In this document: positions 8,693 to 15,896 of the stretch, one piece after another | Layout: each line of letters begins with the position of its first letter | Position numbering within the stretch: the stretch's first letter is position 1 | Source of the DNA: JBAUHN01 sp049680295 | GTDB lineage: Bacteria > Pseudomonadota > Alphaproteobacteria > Rhodobacterales > Rhodobacteraceae | Direction of reading: 5' to 3' | Assembly (NCBI GenBank): GCA_049680295.1 | Contig: JBAUHN010000130.1 | Location: forward strand, 1 to 17,291 | DNA: 17,291 nucleotides | Translations under genes and position numbers: made by a program | Notes under the pieces: generated by a model | What the model was told of the DNA's origin: nothing | Databases searched by the model: none | Seen by the model: only the letters and a program-made list of their open reading frames with translations

Positions 8693-8708
8693 TAGTGCAG
8701 ATGCACTA
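8693..8708. promoter_or_regulatory. Palindromic operator, copy 2 (luxR / SnoaL-ALDH divergent region)
   Basis: The perfect inverted repeat TAGTGCA-GA-TGCACTA, identical to the core of copy 1 and followed by the same T. It is three bases upstream of the luxR start codon and 58 bases upstream of the SnoaL-like gene. At that position it could repress luxR directly (autorepression) while activating or repressing the plus-strand operon. Toward the SnoaL gene it continues as TGCACTATAT, matching copy 1 in its own orientation. Confidence 0.72.
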
Positions 8709-8766
8709 TATCTGAAGGGCTTGTGCGCTGGCTAGTTTTACTTCGACACCTAAACCGGAGGACAAA

Positions 8767-9150
8767 ATGTCAGCATCACTGAAAGACATCATCGACGCGA
8801 AATCGCGTGAATTCGAAACCAACTTCAACAACGGCGACGTCGCGGCACTGGTCGCGGGGTACTACAACGATGATCCGGTTGTGATCGGGCAAGGGGTCGC
8901 CGTGTTCACCGGGCGCGAGGGCGCAACCACTTATTTCACGGGCGCGGTTGGGGCGATGAAATCGGTCAAGCTGACAACCTACACCATTCAGGAAGGCGAA
9001 AGCAGCGCGATTGAAACCGGCGGCGTCAAGCTGACACCGCGCGAGGAAGGCGCGGATGCGGTGGATATGACCTATGTGCTGGCCTGGCAAAAGGGTGCCG
9101 AGGGTTGGGCCGTTCATATGGATTACTTCATGCCCGGCGTTGTGCGCTGA
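8767..9150 (+). CDS. SnoaL/NTF2-like small protein (DUF4440-type)
   Basis: A 127-residue single-domain protein with the pattern of the NTF2/SnoaL superfamily: an N-terminal helix, the NGDVAALVAGYY segment (22-33), a GREGATTYF segment (49-57), and a beta-rich C-terminus ending AWQKGAEGWAVHMDYFMPG. These alpha+beta barrels act as isomerases, hydratases, dehalogenases or binding proteins, and sequence alone does not say which. GGAGGA at 8757-8762 fixes the ATG at 8767. The ALDH gene follows 25 bases later, so the two form an operon divergent from luxR. Neighbours suggest a step around an aldehyde intermediate, or a protective role (inference). Confidence 0.85.
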   Translation: MSASLKDIIDAKSREFETNFNNGDVAALVAGYYNDDPVVIGQGVAVFTGREGATTYFTGAVGAMKSVKLTTYTIQEGESSAIETGGVKLTPREEGADAVDMTYVLAWQKGAEGWAVHMDYFMPGVVR

Positions 9151-9175
9151 ACCCCGGCCAGAAAGGACCATTCCT

Positions 9176-10576
9176 ATGACATATCACATGACGATCAACG
9201 CAAACCCGGTTCCCGTGCAAGCGATGTTTGATGTCGCAAACCCGGCAGGCGGGATCGCGGGGCAGGCCCCCAAGGCCTCACTTGCCGATCTGGACAATGC
9301 GGTTGCCGCAGCGCAGGGGGCGTTCAAAAGCTGGTCACAGCAAAGCGATGCTGACCTGCAAACCGCCTGCGAGGCTGTCACAGCCAAGATTGCCGAACAT
9401 GCCGAAGAACTGGCGCACATCGTGACCGCCGAACAGGGCAAGCCCCTGAACGGTCTTGGATCGCGTTGGGAATTGGGCGGGGCGCAGGCCTGGGCGGGGT
9501 ACACCGCCGGTCTGTCGCTGCCGATGAAGGTTTTGCAGGACAACGCAGAGGGCCGTGTTGAATTGCACCGCAAGCCGCTGGGCGTTGTCGGCTCTATCAC
9601 GCCGTGGAATTTCCCGGTGATGATCGCCATCTGGCACATCATGCCCGCGCTGCGCACCGGCAATACGGTGGTGATCAAACCCTCACCGCTGACGCCGCTC
9701 TCCACGCTGCGGCTGGTGGAGCTGATGAACGACGTTCTGCCCGCAGGCGTTGTGAATATCGTCACTGGCGATGACAAGGTGGTCAATCTGGGGGCTGCCA
9801 TGTCGGCGCATCCGGGTATTCGCAAGATTGTCTTCACCGGGTCCTGCGGGACGGGTGAGAAAATAATGGCGTCAGCGGCCACAACCATGAAACGGCTGAC
9901 GCTGGAAATGGGCGGCAATGACGCGGGTATCGTGTTGCCGGATGTGGACCCGCAGGCGATTGCCGAAGGTCTGTTCTGGGGCGCATTCATCAACAACGGT
10001 CAGACCTGTGCCGCGATGAAACGGCTTTATGTGCACGAAGACGTGCATGATGCGGTCTGCGACGCGTTGGTCGCGTTTGCGCGTACTATTCCGGTGGGTC
10101 CGGGCAGTGACGAAAATGCCATTTTAGGCCCGGTGCAAAACCCGATGCAGCACGCCAAGGTTGCGCGGCTGGTTGCGGCGGCTAAGGAGAATGGAGAGGT
10201 CCTGCTGGGCGGCAACGCAGGTGAGGGGCTGTTCTTTGAACCTACGATCATTGCCGGGCTGAATAACGGCGATCCGCTGGTGGACGAAGAACAATTCGGG
10301 CCTGCACTTCCGGTGATCAAGTACAGCGATCTGGATCAGGCGATTACCGCGGCCAACAACAGCCCTAACGGGCTGGGTGGGTCGGTCTGGTCTGCTGATA
10401 TTGACAAGGCCCGCGCCGTTGCCGCCCGGCTTGAATGTGGATCAGTCTGGATCAACAAGCACGGTGCGATCCAGCCAAATGCGCCTTTTGGCGGGGTCAA
10501 ATCCTCGGGGCTAGGCGTTGAGTTTGGCGAAGAAGGCCTTGCCGAATACACGGACATTCAGGTGGTGTTCTCGTAA
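9176..10576 (+). CDS. NAD(P)+-dependent aldehyde dehydrogenase
   Basis: A 466-residue member of the ALDH superfamily, oxidising an aldehyde to the acid. Visible residues are catalytic C278 (NNGQTCAAM), general base E244 (LEMGGND), oxyanion-hole N145 (TPWNFP), cofactor lysine K168 (VVIKPS), FTGS (220-223) and the C-terminal NAPFGGVKSSG. Overall resemblance is to the succinate-semialdehyde, aminobutyraldehyde and betaine-aldehyde type group, but the exact substrate cannot be assigned. The ATG at 9176 is chosen because AAAGGA lies nine bases upstream. The frame is open back to 9074, but that extension overlaps the SnoaL gene and is not ALDH-like. It is co-transcribed with the SnoaL-like gene and probably under the LuxR regulator. 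Confidence 0.93.
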   Translation: MTYHMTINANPVPVQAMFDVANPAGGIAGQAPKASLADLDNAVAAAQGAFKSWSQQSDADLQTACEAVTAKIAEHAEELAHIVTAEQGKPLNGLGSRWELGGAQAWAGYTAGLSLPMKVLQDNAEGRVELHRKPLGVVGSITPWNFPVMIAIWHIMPALRTGNTVVIKPSPLTPLSTLRLVELMNDVLPAGVVNIVTGDDKVVNLGAAMSAHPGIRKIVFTGSCGTGEKIMASAATTMKRLTLEMGGNDAGIVLPDVDPQAIAEGLFWGAFINNGQTCAAMKRLYVHEDVHDAVCDALVAFARTIPVGPGSDENAILGPVQNPMQHAKVARLVAAAKENGEVLLGGNAGEGLFFEPTIIAGLNNGDPLVDEEQFGPALPVIKYSDLDQAITAANNSPNGLGGSVWSADIDKARAVAARLECGSVWINKHGAIQPNAPFGGVKSSGLGVEFGEEGLAEYTDIQVVFS

Positions 10577-10584
10577 ACCTGACT

Positions 10585-10613
10585 GTGTGGCCCGGGGTAT
10601 GCTCGGGCCACAC
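10585..10613. terminator. Hairpin between convergent ALDH and hxlR-type genes
   Basis: A perfect 10-base-pair stem (GTGTGGCCCG at 10585-10594 with CGGGCCACAC at 10604-10613) around a nine-base loop. It begins nine bases after the ALDH stop and touches the stop codon of the convergent regulator gene at 10614. There is no T-run on either side, so it may act as a bidirectional transcript-end stabiliser or an inefficient intrinsic terminator. Confidence 0.6.
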
Positions 10614-10988
10614 CTATGCAGCGGCATCAAAGACGCTGCGCGCTTCCACAATTTCGGGCTGTTTTTCGACGGCCCATTGCGCCATCGCTCCAATCGGCTC
10701 GAACAACGATTGGCCCAGATCCGTAATGGCATAATCCACTCTCGGTGGAATGCTGGGAGTCACAGTCCGGCGCACCAGCCCGTCGCGCTCCAGCTTGCGC
10801 AGGGTCTGGGTCAGCATCCGCTGCGAGATATCCGGGATGGCGCGCTGGATGGCTGAGAATCGGTATTCGCCGTCCCGCAGCATCAAGATGACTAGAAGAC
10901 TCCATTTGTCGCCGATTTGGGCCAGAACCGTGCGGATCGGACATAGGTCAAGCCCCAGTTCTTTCTCAATTTTTTCGCGTCGTTTCAT
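10614..10988 (-). CDS. HxlR (DUF24)-family winged-helix regulator
   Basis: A 124-residue regulator with the family pattern CPIRTVLAQIGDKWSLLVIL (C16 onward), RFSAIQRAIPDISQRMLTQT and LRKLERDGLVRR. HxlR/DUF24 proteins are dimeric winged-helix repressors or activators. Several sense quinones, aldehydes or oxidants through the conserved N-terminal cysteine, which is present here as C16. The ribosome site GGAAGA precedes the ATG at 10986-10988. It is divergent from the secreted tandem-SnoaL gene, with a dyad of the kind used by this family in between, so control of that gene and of itself is the simplest reading. Confidence 0.92.
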   Translation of the reverse strand: MKRREKIEKELGLDLCPIRTVLAQIGDKWSLLVILMLRDGEYRFSAIQRAIPDISQRMLTQTLRKLERDGLVRRTVTPSIPPRVDYAITDLGQSLFEPIGAMAQWAVEKQPEIVEARSVFDAAA

Positions 10989-11014
10989 ATTTCTTCCAGT
11001 TATTAAAAAGTGCC

Positions 11015-11036
11015 TACTTACGAAAAGTAATCTACT
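11015..11036. promoter_or_regulatory. Candidate HxlR-family operator (TACT-N7-AGTA)
   Basis: TACT (11015-11018), seven bases, AGTA (11026-11029), three bases, then TACT (11033-11036). The TACT-N7-AGTA spacing is the consensus I remember for YodB-type HxlR regulators. The arms extend to TACTT and AAGTA. The site lies 26 bases upstream of the regulator's own start and about 58 bases before the divergent gene. The third TACT makes two overlapping dyads, which could allow two dimers to bind. Confidence 0.6.
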
Positions 11037-11094
11037 TAGTTACACCTATAGCACGCCTCGCAAACGGGCAAGCATTCATTCAAGGAGAAGACAA

Positions 11095-11928
11095 ATGAAC
11101 AAGACACTTCGCACTGCTACCGCCGCCGCAGCAATCGCCCTGACGGGTCTTTCGGCCGCCGCTGACCCTGTCGCAAACAAGGAAATTGCACTGGGCTTTT
11201 TGGAAAAAGGGCTGGCCAATGGCGACCGCGATTTTATCATGGCGCATGTCGCTGAGGACTATATCCAGCACAACCCGCAAGCAGCAGACCGGCGCGAGGG
11301 CCTGCTGGGCTTTGTCGGTTTTCTGGAAACCCTTGAACCGCCTGTGACCGTTAATCCTATACGGGTCATTGCCGAAGGTGATTTCGTCGTGATCCATCAA
11401 GAGGCCGAGTTTTTTGGCCCCAAGGTGATTATTGATGTTTTCCGATTTGAGGGCGGCATGATCGCTGAACATTGGGACAGCATTCAGGACCGCGTCGAAG
11501 ACACGGCAAGCGGCCGCTCAATGACAGGTGGTGCCACCGAAATCACCGATCTGGAAAGCACCGACTCCAACAGGGCGCTGGTCACCGGGCTGGTGACGGA
11601 TGTTTTGATGCGTGGCGAGATCGACAAGATCGACAGCTACATCGCGCCCGACTACATGCAGCATAATCCGTTTGTCCCTGACACGCGCGAGGGGCTGAAA
11701 GGTTTCATCGCTTATCTGGGAGAAAACGATATCTCGTTCTGGTATTCAGAGTTGCATAACGTCGTGGCCGAGGGCAACTTTGTCTTCACGCAGGCCGAAG
11801 GCGTCTATGACGGCACGCCCACCGCCTTCTATGACATCTGGCGCGTCGAAGACGGCATGATTGTGGAGCACTGGGACGCAGTGCAGGCCATCCCGACCGA
11901 ATTTGCGCATGAAAACGGCATGTTCTGA
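11095..11928 (+). CDS. Secreted protein with two tandem SnoaL-like domains
   Basis: A 277-residue protein. Residues 1-23 are a Sec-type signal peptide (Lys/Arg start, Ala-rich core, cleavage near SAAA|DP), so it acts in the periplasm or outside the cell. The mature part is two copies of one SnoaL-like unit, about residues 28-131 and 159-265. Each has the DY(I/M)QHNP motif (55-61 and 186-192), a REGL segment, a VVAEG/VIAEG strand and an EHWD-(S/A)-(I/V)-Q ending (125-131 and 258-264). The resemblance is to the predicted SnoaL-like aldol-condensation family, with biochemical role unknown. AAGGAG just upstream fixes the ATG at 11095, although the frame is open far upstream through the intergenic region. 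It is divergent from the HxlR-type gene and followed by a hairpin. Confidence 0.88.
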   Translation: MNKTLRTATAAAAIALTGLSAAADPVANKEIALGFLEKGLANGDRDFIMAHVAEDYIQHNPQAADRREGLLGFVGFLETLEPPVTVNPIRVIAEGDFVVIHQEAEFFGPKVIIDVFRFEGGMIAEHWDSIQDRVEDTASGRSMTGGATEITDLESTDSNRALVTGLVTDVLMRGEIDKIDSYIAPDYMQHNPFVPDTREGLKGFIAYLGENDISFWYSELHNVVAEGNFVFTQAEGVYDGTPTAFYDIWRVEDGMIVEHWDAVQAIPTEFAHENGMF

Positions 11929-11953
11929 GGGGGCTACCTTTGAAATCAAAGAT

Positions 11954-11982
11954 CCACCCGGCGCGATTGTGCTGGGTGGTTT
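11954..11982 (+). terminator. Rho-independent-type terminator after the tandem-SnoaL gene
   Basis: Nine-base-pair stem (CCACCCGGC at 11954-11962 with GCTGGGTGG at 11971-11979, one G-U pair), eight-base loop, then only TTT. It lies 25 bases after the SnoaL stop and 18 bases before the stop codon of the convergent LysR gene, so it may serve both strands. Confidence 0.6.
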
Positions 11983-11999
11983 ACGGGCCTTGCGCTGAG

Positions 12000-12860
12000 T
12001 TAATCTGCAAAGATCGTTCTCATCCAGTTCTTAAAGACCTCCACTTCTGGCCGATGCGCCTTTTGCGTTTTGCCCTGCACAAAGTAGTGCGATTGCGGGA
12101 AGGGAACCGGCGGCCCTGTGATCGCAATCTTGACACCGGCGGCGATGGCCTGACGCGCAAAGCGTTCCTGAATGACAGACTGCCCGCCACCCGACGCCAC
12201 CAGCGAAACGGCGGCAACAGTGGTATCAACGGTGATATGCGCCAACGCACCGACCGGTTCCAAGTGGTGCGCAGCGGCATAGATCTTGCGCATATGTTCG
12301 TTGCCAAGCACCTGAATGAACGCCCCGTTTTCATGTTCGATCGGGCCGGCAGAATGAATGGGAACGATGGTTTCGGTCGATATGCTTTCAGCCTCAAATC
12401 CCGGCCAGTGACCCAGCCCTTGGCGGATATCAACATCAACATCCTCGTCCGAAATCGACGTGGCCCAGATGGTTGAGACCAGCCGGACATTGATGCCGGG
12501 ATGCTCTTTGGTGAACTGCGGCAGATAGGGTGCCAGCCAGAGCGTCGCGGTGGAAATCGGAGCGCGGACAGTGATCGTGCCCCCTGACTGGCGTCCAAAA
12601 AGGCTTACCGTGGCTGTGTCGATCGCATCCAGAGCGTCCCGCACGGTGTGCAGGTACGCCTCACCAACCGCGCTGAGCGACAGATGCCGCGCTTTGCGGA
12701 CAAACAGCTTGCATCCCAGCGTGTCTTCCAACGTTCGGATATGCAGGCTGATCGCGGTTTGGGTCAGGCCCAGTTCGCGACCTGCTTCGGTAAAATTCAG
12801 CAGGCGCGCAGAGGCTTCAAAGCTACGCAGCCATGTCAGGTTGGGCGTTCGGTTCGTCAC
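12000..12860 (-). CDS. LysR-family transcriptional regulator (GcvA-like)
   Basis: A 286-residue LysR-type regulator. The N-terminal winged helix-turn-helix covers about residues 8-65 (LRSFEASARLLNFTEAGREL, then LTQTAISLHIRTLEDTLGCK), followed by a linker helix and a two-lobe effector-binding domain. The start is a GTG at 12858-12860, with no strong ribosome site. No ATG-initiated alternative fits the helix-turn-helix. It is divergent from the cupin operon, the usual LysR arrangement, so it probably activates that operon in response to a pathway metabolite. I cannot identify the effector. Confidence 0.93.
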   Translation of the reverse strand: MTNRTPNLTWLRSFEASARLLNFTEAGRELGLTQTAISLHIRTLEDTLGCKLFVRKARHLSLSAVGEAYLHTVRDALDAIDTATVSLFGRQSGGTITVRAPISTATLWLAPYLPQFTKEHPGINVRLVSTIWATSISDEDVDVDIRQGLGHWPGFEAESISTETIVPIHSAGPIEHENGAFIQVLGNEHMRKIYAAAHHLEPVGALAHITVDTTVAAVSLVASGGGQSVIQERFARQAIAAGVKIAITGPPVPFPQSHYFVQGKTQKAHRPEVEVFKNWMRTIFAD

Positions 12861-12867
12861 TCTATCA

Positions 12868-12880
12868 CCAAATTTTTTGG
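12868..12880. promoter_or_regulatory. Dyad in the lysR-cupin divergent region
   Basis: CCAAA-TTT-TTTGG is a 13-base inverted repeat starting eight bases upstream of the lysR start codon. LysR proteins bind AT-rich dyads in such divergent regions and often repress themselves. This one is compact and A/T-rich, so it could be fortuitous. No second strong dyad stands out in 12881-12980. Confidence 0.35.
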
Positions 12881-12980
12881 GCCATTTTGCAGCTTATTAC
12901 TCGTTTTGAGTTTGGATGGAATGGGGAAATAACAGCCCCATAGAAACCAACCCGGATCAATAGACAGGGGAGTACCGAAC

Positions 12981-13424
12981 ATGTTTACCACCGCAGTAGA
13001 CGTTGAAACCAGTTTTGGCGAAGGCACCGCTAATGACAATGCTCCGATATATCAACATGTTGTCCATGTGGATGACCTGCCCATCGAGACAGGCTTTGGC
13101 CCGCAATACGGCGGCGCGACGTGGCAGACGCTGATCTCAAGTGACCGCATGAACTCTTCTGAAGTGGTTTTGGGTGTCGCCCAGATCCCCCCTGGTGGGG
13201 TTCTTGCAGCCCACCGTCATCCGCCGGCTGAGTTCTACTTTATCCTATCCGGATCGGGCATCGTGACGCTGGAGGGCGTATCCCATCCCGTCAGAAACGG
13301 GTCCGGCGTGTTCATTCCCGGCAACGCGGAACACAGTCTTGAGGCAGGGCCAGGGGGCGTGTCATTTGCCTATGGATTTGCGCAAAACGCATTTGCAGAC
13401 GTTGCATATACGTTTTCGGAATAG
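12981..13424 (+). CDS. Single-domain cupin, possible DddW-like lyase
   Basis: A 147-residue Cupin_2-type protein. The metal site is H78, H80 and E84 in AHRHPPAEFYF, with H118 in GNAEHSL. Y86 follows the glutamate by two. GGGGAG precedes the ATG at 12981. As I remember the DMSP lyase DddW of Ruegeria pomeroyi (about 150 residues), its key residues are H81, H83, E87, Y89 and H121. The spacing here is identical with a shift of three, and dddW is also divergent from a LysR gene. However, H-x-H-x3-E with a second His is the general cupin pattern, and only the added Tyr is more specific. Other possibilities are a cupin isomerase or dioxygenase in a sugar-acid or aromatic pathway. It heads an operon with a dehydrogenase and an ALDH. 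Confidence 0.88.
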   Translation: MFTTAVDVETSFGEGTANDNAPIYQHVVHVDDLPIETGFGPQYGGATWQTLISSDRMNSSEVVLGVAQIPPGGVLAAHRHPPAEFYFILSGSGIVTLEGVSHPVRNGSGVFIPGNAEHSLEAGPGGVSFAYGFAQNAFADVAYTFSE

Positions 13425-13448
13425 ATCGTTTTGTAGGAGAAACTGGAA

Positions 13449-14423
13449 ATGAAAATCGGATTTATCGGTCTTGGTAATGTTGGCGGCAAGCTGGCGGGGT
13501 CTATCCTGCGCAACGGTTATGATCTGACCGTGCGTGACCTGAACGAAGATTTCGTGCAGGATTTTGTGTCGCGTGGTGCCAAGCGGGCAGAGAGCCCCAA
13601 AGAGCTGGCCGAAGCGTGCGACGTAATAATCTCGTGCCTGCCATCACCTGCCGCCTGTAGCGAGGTTATGGAAGCCGCTGATGGCGTGATCGCAGGGTTG
13701 AGCGCTGGCAAGATCTGGGCCGAGATGTCGACGACTGACGAGACCGAGGTTAAACGCATCGCCGAACTGGTACGCGCCACCGGGGCCGCCCCCATTGAGT
13801 GCCCGGTTTCGGGCGGTTGTCACCGCGCAGCGACGGGCAACATCTCGATCTTTGCAGGCTGCGACCGCGACACTTTTGAACGCATGCTGCCGATGCTGAC
13901 GACCTTGGGGCGGCGTGTATTGCACACGGGTCCAATTGGCTCTGCGTCGGTGCTCAAGGTCATGACCAACTACCTGGCCACCGCCAACCTTCTGACCCTC
14001 TGCGAGGCGATGGTCACGATGAAGGCTGCGGGCATGGACATGGCCACCACCTATGAGGCGATCACGATCTCCTCCGGCACCTCGTTTGTTGCTGAAACCG
14101 AAGGTCAGGTCATTTTAAACGGCAGCCGCGATATTTCGTTCACCATGGATTTGGTGCTCAAGGATATCGGCCTGTTCCACAAGATCGCTGAACAGCATGA
14201 CATCCCGCTCGAAATCAGCCCGCTGATGATCGACATCTTCAGGGACGGTCAGTCGCGATACGGCAACCGCGCCCAGTCTGACGACATCATTCGCAGACTA
14301 GAGGATGCAACGGGCCTGTCTATTCTGGCAGACGGCTTCCCGGCCGAGATGACCGATGATGAACCTGAAGAGCCGGGATATGAAGTTGTACCACGTGGTT
14401 CTTCTCGATTGGCTGCCGAATAG
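13449..14423 (+). CDS. NAD(P)-dependent 3-hydroxyacid dehydrogenase (3-hydroxyisobutyrate dehydrogenase family)
   Basis: A 324-residue beta-hydroxyacid dehydrogenase. The Rossmann motif GLGNVG is at residues 7-12, D30 in VRDLNE is in the position that selects the cofactor, the substrate-binding VSGG is at 120-123, and catalytic K170 lies in SASVLKVMTNYL. The family oxidises 3-hydroxyisobutyrate, 3-hydroxypropionate, tartronate, sulfolactaldehyde-type and related substrates. The substrate here is not clear. The C-terminus is extended by an acidic tail (near DDEPEEPGYE) beyond the usual length of about 295. AGGAG lies nine bases before the ATG. It follows the cupin gene by 24 bases and precedes an ALDH gene, consistent with hydroxyacid to semialdehyde to acid oxidation. 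Confidence 0.9.
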   Translation: MKIGFIGLGNVGGKLAGSILRNGYDLTVRDLNEDFVQDFVSRGAKRAESPKELAEACDVIISCLPSPAACSEVMEAADGVIAGLSAGKIWAEMSTTDETEVKRIAELVRATGAAPIECPVSGGCHRAATGNISIFAGCDRDTFERMLPMLTTLGRRVLHTGPIGSASVLKVMTNYLATANLLTLCEAMVTMKAAGMDMATTYEAITISSGTSFVAETEGQVILNGSRDISFTMDLVLKDIGLFHKIAEQHDIPLEISPLMIDIFRDGQSRYGNRAQSDDIIRRLEDATGLSILADGFPAEMTDDEPEEPGYEVVPRGSSRLAAE

Positions 14424-14468
14424 GCGGCCTTCGCAGAAGCACCGGTGTTTGCCGGGCAAGGAGATGTG

Positions 14469-15896
14469 ATGGAAAACCTGGGTAAATTCTTTATCGGAGG
14501 CAGATGGGTTGCGCCGCAGTCGGACCGCACGTTTCCGGTAACCAACCCTGCGACCGAAGCGCAGATTGGCCAGATCATTCTGGGTGATCAACGTGATGTG
14601 GACGCGGCAGTGGCAGCGGCGGGTGCCGCCTTTGACCGCTATGGTCAGACGACACAGGCAGAGCGGCTGGCTTTGCTTGAGGCTTTGCTGGCCGAGACCC
14701 GAAGGCGCATCGAAGACCTCGCACAGGCCATGTGTCAGGAGATGGGCGCGCCGATCACTTTGGCGCGCGAGGCGCAGGCGGACGCGGGTGTCGGGCATCT
14801 GGAAGCCTTCATCGACGCATTGCGCGGTCAGCATCCGCGCGAGACGCTGGCGAACGGGGATATTCAACTGCGCGAACCTATTGGTGTTTGCGGGTTGATC
14901 ACCCCATGGAACTGGCCGATCAACCAGATTGCGCTGAAGGTCATACCGGCGCTGGCGACGGGGTGCACCTGTGTGCTGAAGCCGTCGGAATACACGCCGC
15001 TTTCCGCCATGATCTATGCCGAGATCATCGAGGCGGCAGGCTTTCCACCCGGCGTTTTCAACTTGATCTACGGCGATGGCCCGACCGTTGGCGCGGCCAT
15101 GTCGCGGCATCCGGGGATTCAGATGATGTCGTTCACAGGTTCGCTGCGTGCTGGGGTCGCAATCACCAAGGATGCCTCCGATACCGTCAAACGCGTCACG
15201 CTGGAGCTGGGCAGCAAGTCACCCAACCTTGTGTTTGACGACTGCGATCTTGAGGCGCAGGTCACGGATTCAGTGCAGGCCTGCATGCTCAATACCGGTC
15301 AGTCCTGTGATGCGCCCACCCGTCTTTTGGTGCAGCGGTCATGCTATGATCAGGCGCTTGCCACCGCCAAATTGGCGTGCGAGGCAATAAAGGTCGGGGA
15401 TCCGGTGCAAGAAGGGGACCACATCGGCCCGCTATTTGACAAGATCCAGTTTGATCGGGTGCAGTCTATGATTCAAATGGGGCTGGACGAGGGGGCCACT
15501 CTGCTTGCCGGGGGACTGGGCAGGCCAACCGGGCTAGATGTAGGATGGTTTGCGAGACCGACTATTCTTGCTGATGTCCGCAACGATATGCGGATTGCGC
15601 AGGAAGAAATTTTTGGCCCCGTTCTTGTTATCATCCCATTCGAGGATGAGGCCGACGCCGTCGCTCTAGCAAATGACACGCCCTATGGTCTTGCCGCCTA
15701 TATCCAGACAGGGGATCAAGCGCGCGCGGAACGCGTGGCGACCCGATTGCGCGCAGGGGCCGTCCATATCAACGGTGGCCCTTTCCGTTATGGTTCACCC
15801 TTTGGCGGCTACAAACAATCGGGCAACGGCCGCGAAGGCGGATTGCCCGGACTGGAAGACTATCAGGAAATCAAGGTCGTGCACTATCCGGACTAG
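14469..15896 (+). CDS. NAD(P)+-dependent aldehyde dehydrogenase
   Basis: A 475-residue ALDH with full catalytic equipment: oxyanion-hole N148 (TPWNWP), K171 (LKPSEY), FTGS at 222-225, general base E246 (LELGSKSPN), nucleophile C280 (NTGQSCDAP) and the C-terminal SPFGGYKQSGNGREGG. It lacks the features of CoA-acylating methylmalonate-semialdehyde dehydrogenases, so the product is probably a free acid. The ATG at 14469 has AAGGAG five bases upstream. A GTG at 14445 in the same frame is less likely. It is the last gene of the cupin operon, probably oxidising the semialdehyde made by the preceding dehydrogenase. It is clearly different from the ALDH at 9176, so the two are not a recent duplication. 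Confidence 0.93.
   Translation: MENLGKFFIGGRWVAPQSDRTFPVTNPATEAQIGQIILGDQRDVDAAVAAAGAAFDRYGQTTQAERLALLEALLAETRRRIEDLAQAMCQEMGAPITLAREAQADAGVGHLEAFIDALRGQHPRETLANGDIQLREPIGVCGLITPWNWPINQIALKVIPALATGCTCVLKPSEYTPLSAMIYAEIIEAAGFPPGVFNLIYGDGPTVGAAMSRHPGIQMMSFTGSLRAGVAITKDASDTVKRVTLELGSKSPNLVFDDCDLEAQVTDSVQACMLNTGQSCDAPTRLLVQRSCYDQALATAKLACEAIKVGDPVQEGDHIGPLFDKIQFDRVQSMIQMGLDEGATLLAGGLGRPTGLDVGWFARPTILADVRNDMRIAQEEIFGPVLVIIPFEDEADAVALANDTPYGLAAYIQTGDQARAERVATRLRAGAVHINGGPFRYGSPFGGYKQSGNGREGGLPGLEDYQEIKVVHYPD

Noticed and set aside
10750..11094. A 115-codon upstream extension of the tandem-SnoaL gene
   Set aside because: It is antisense to the HxlR-type gene. The AAGGAG ribosome site and signal peptide begin at 11095.
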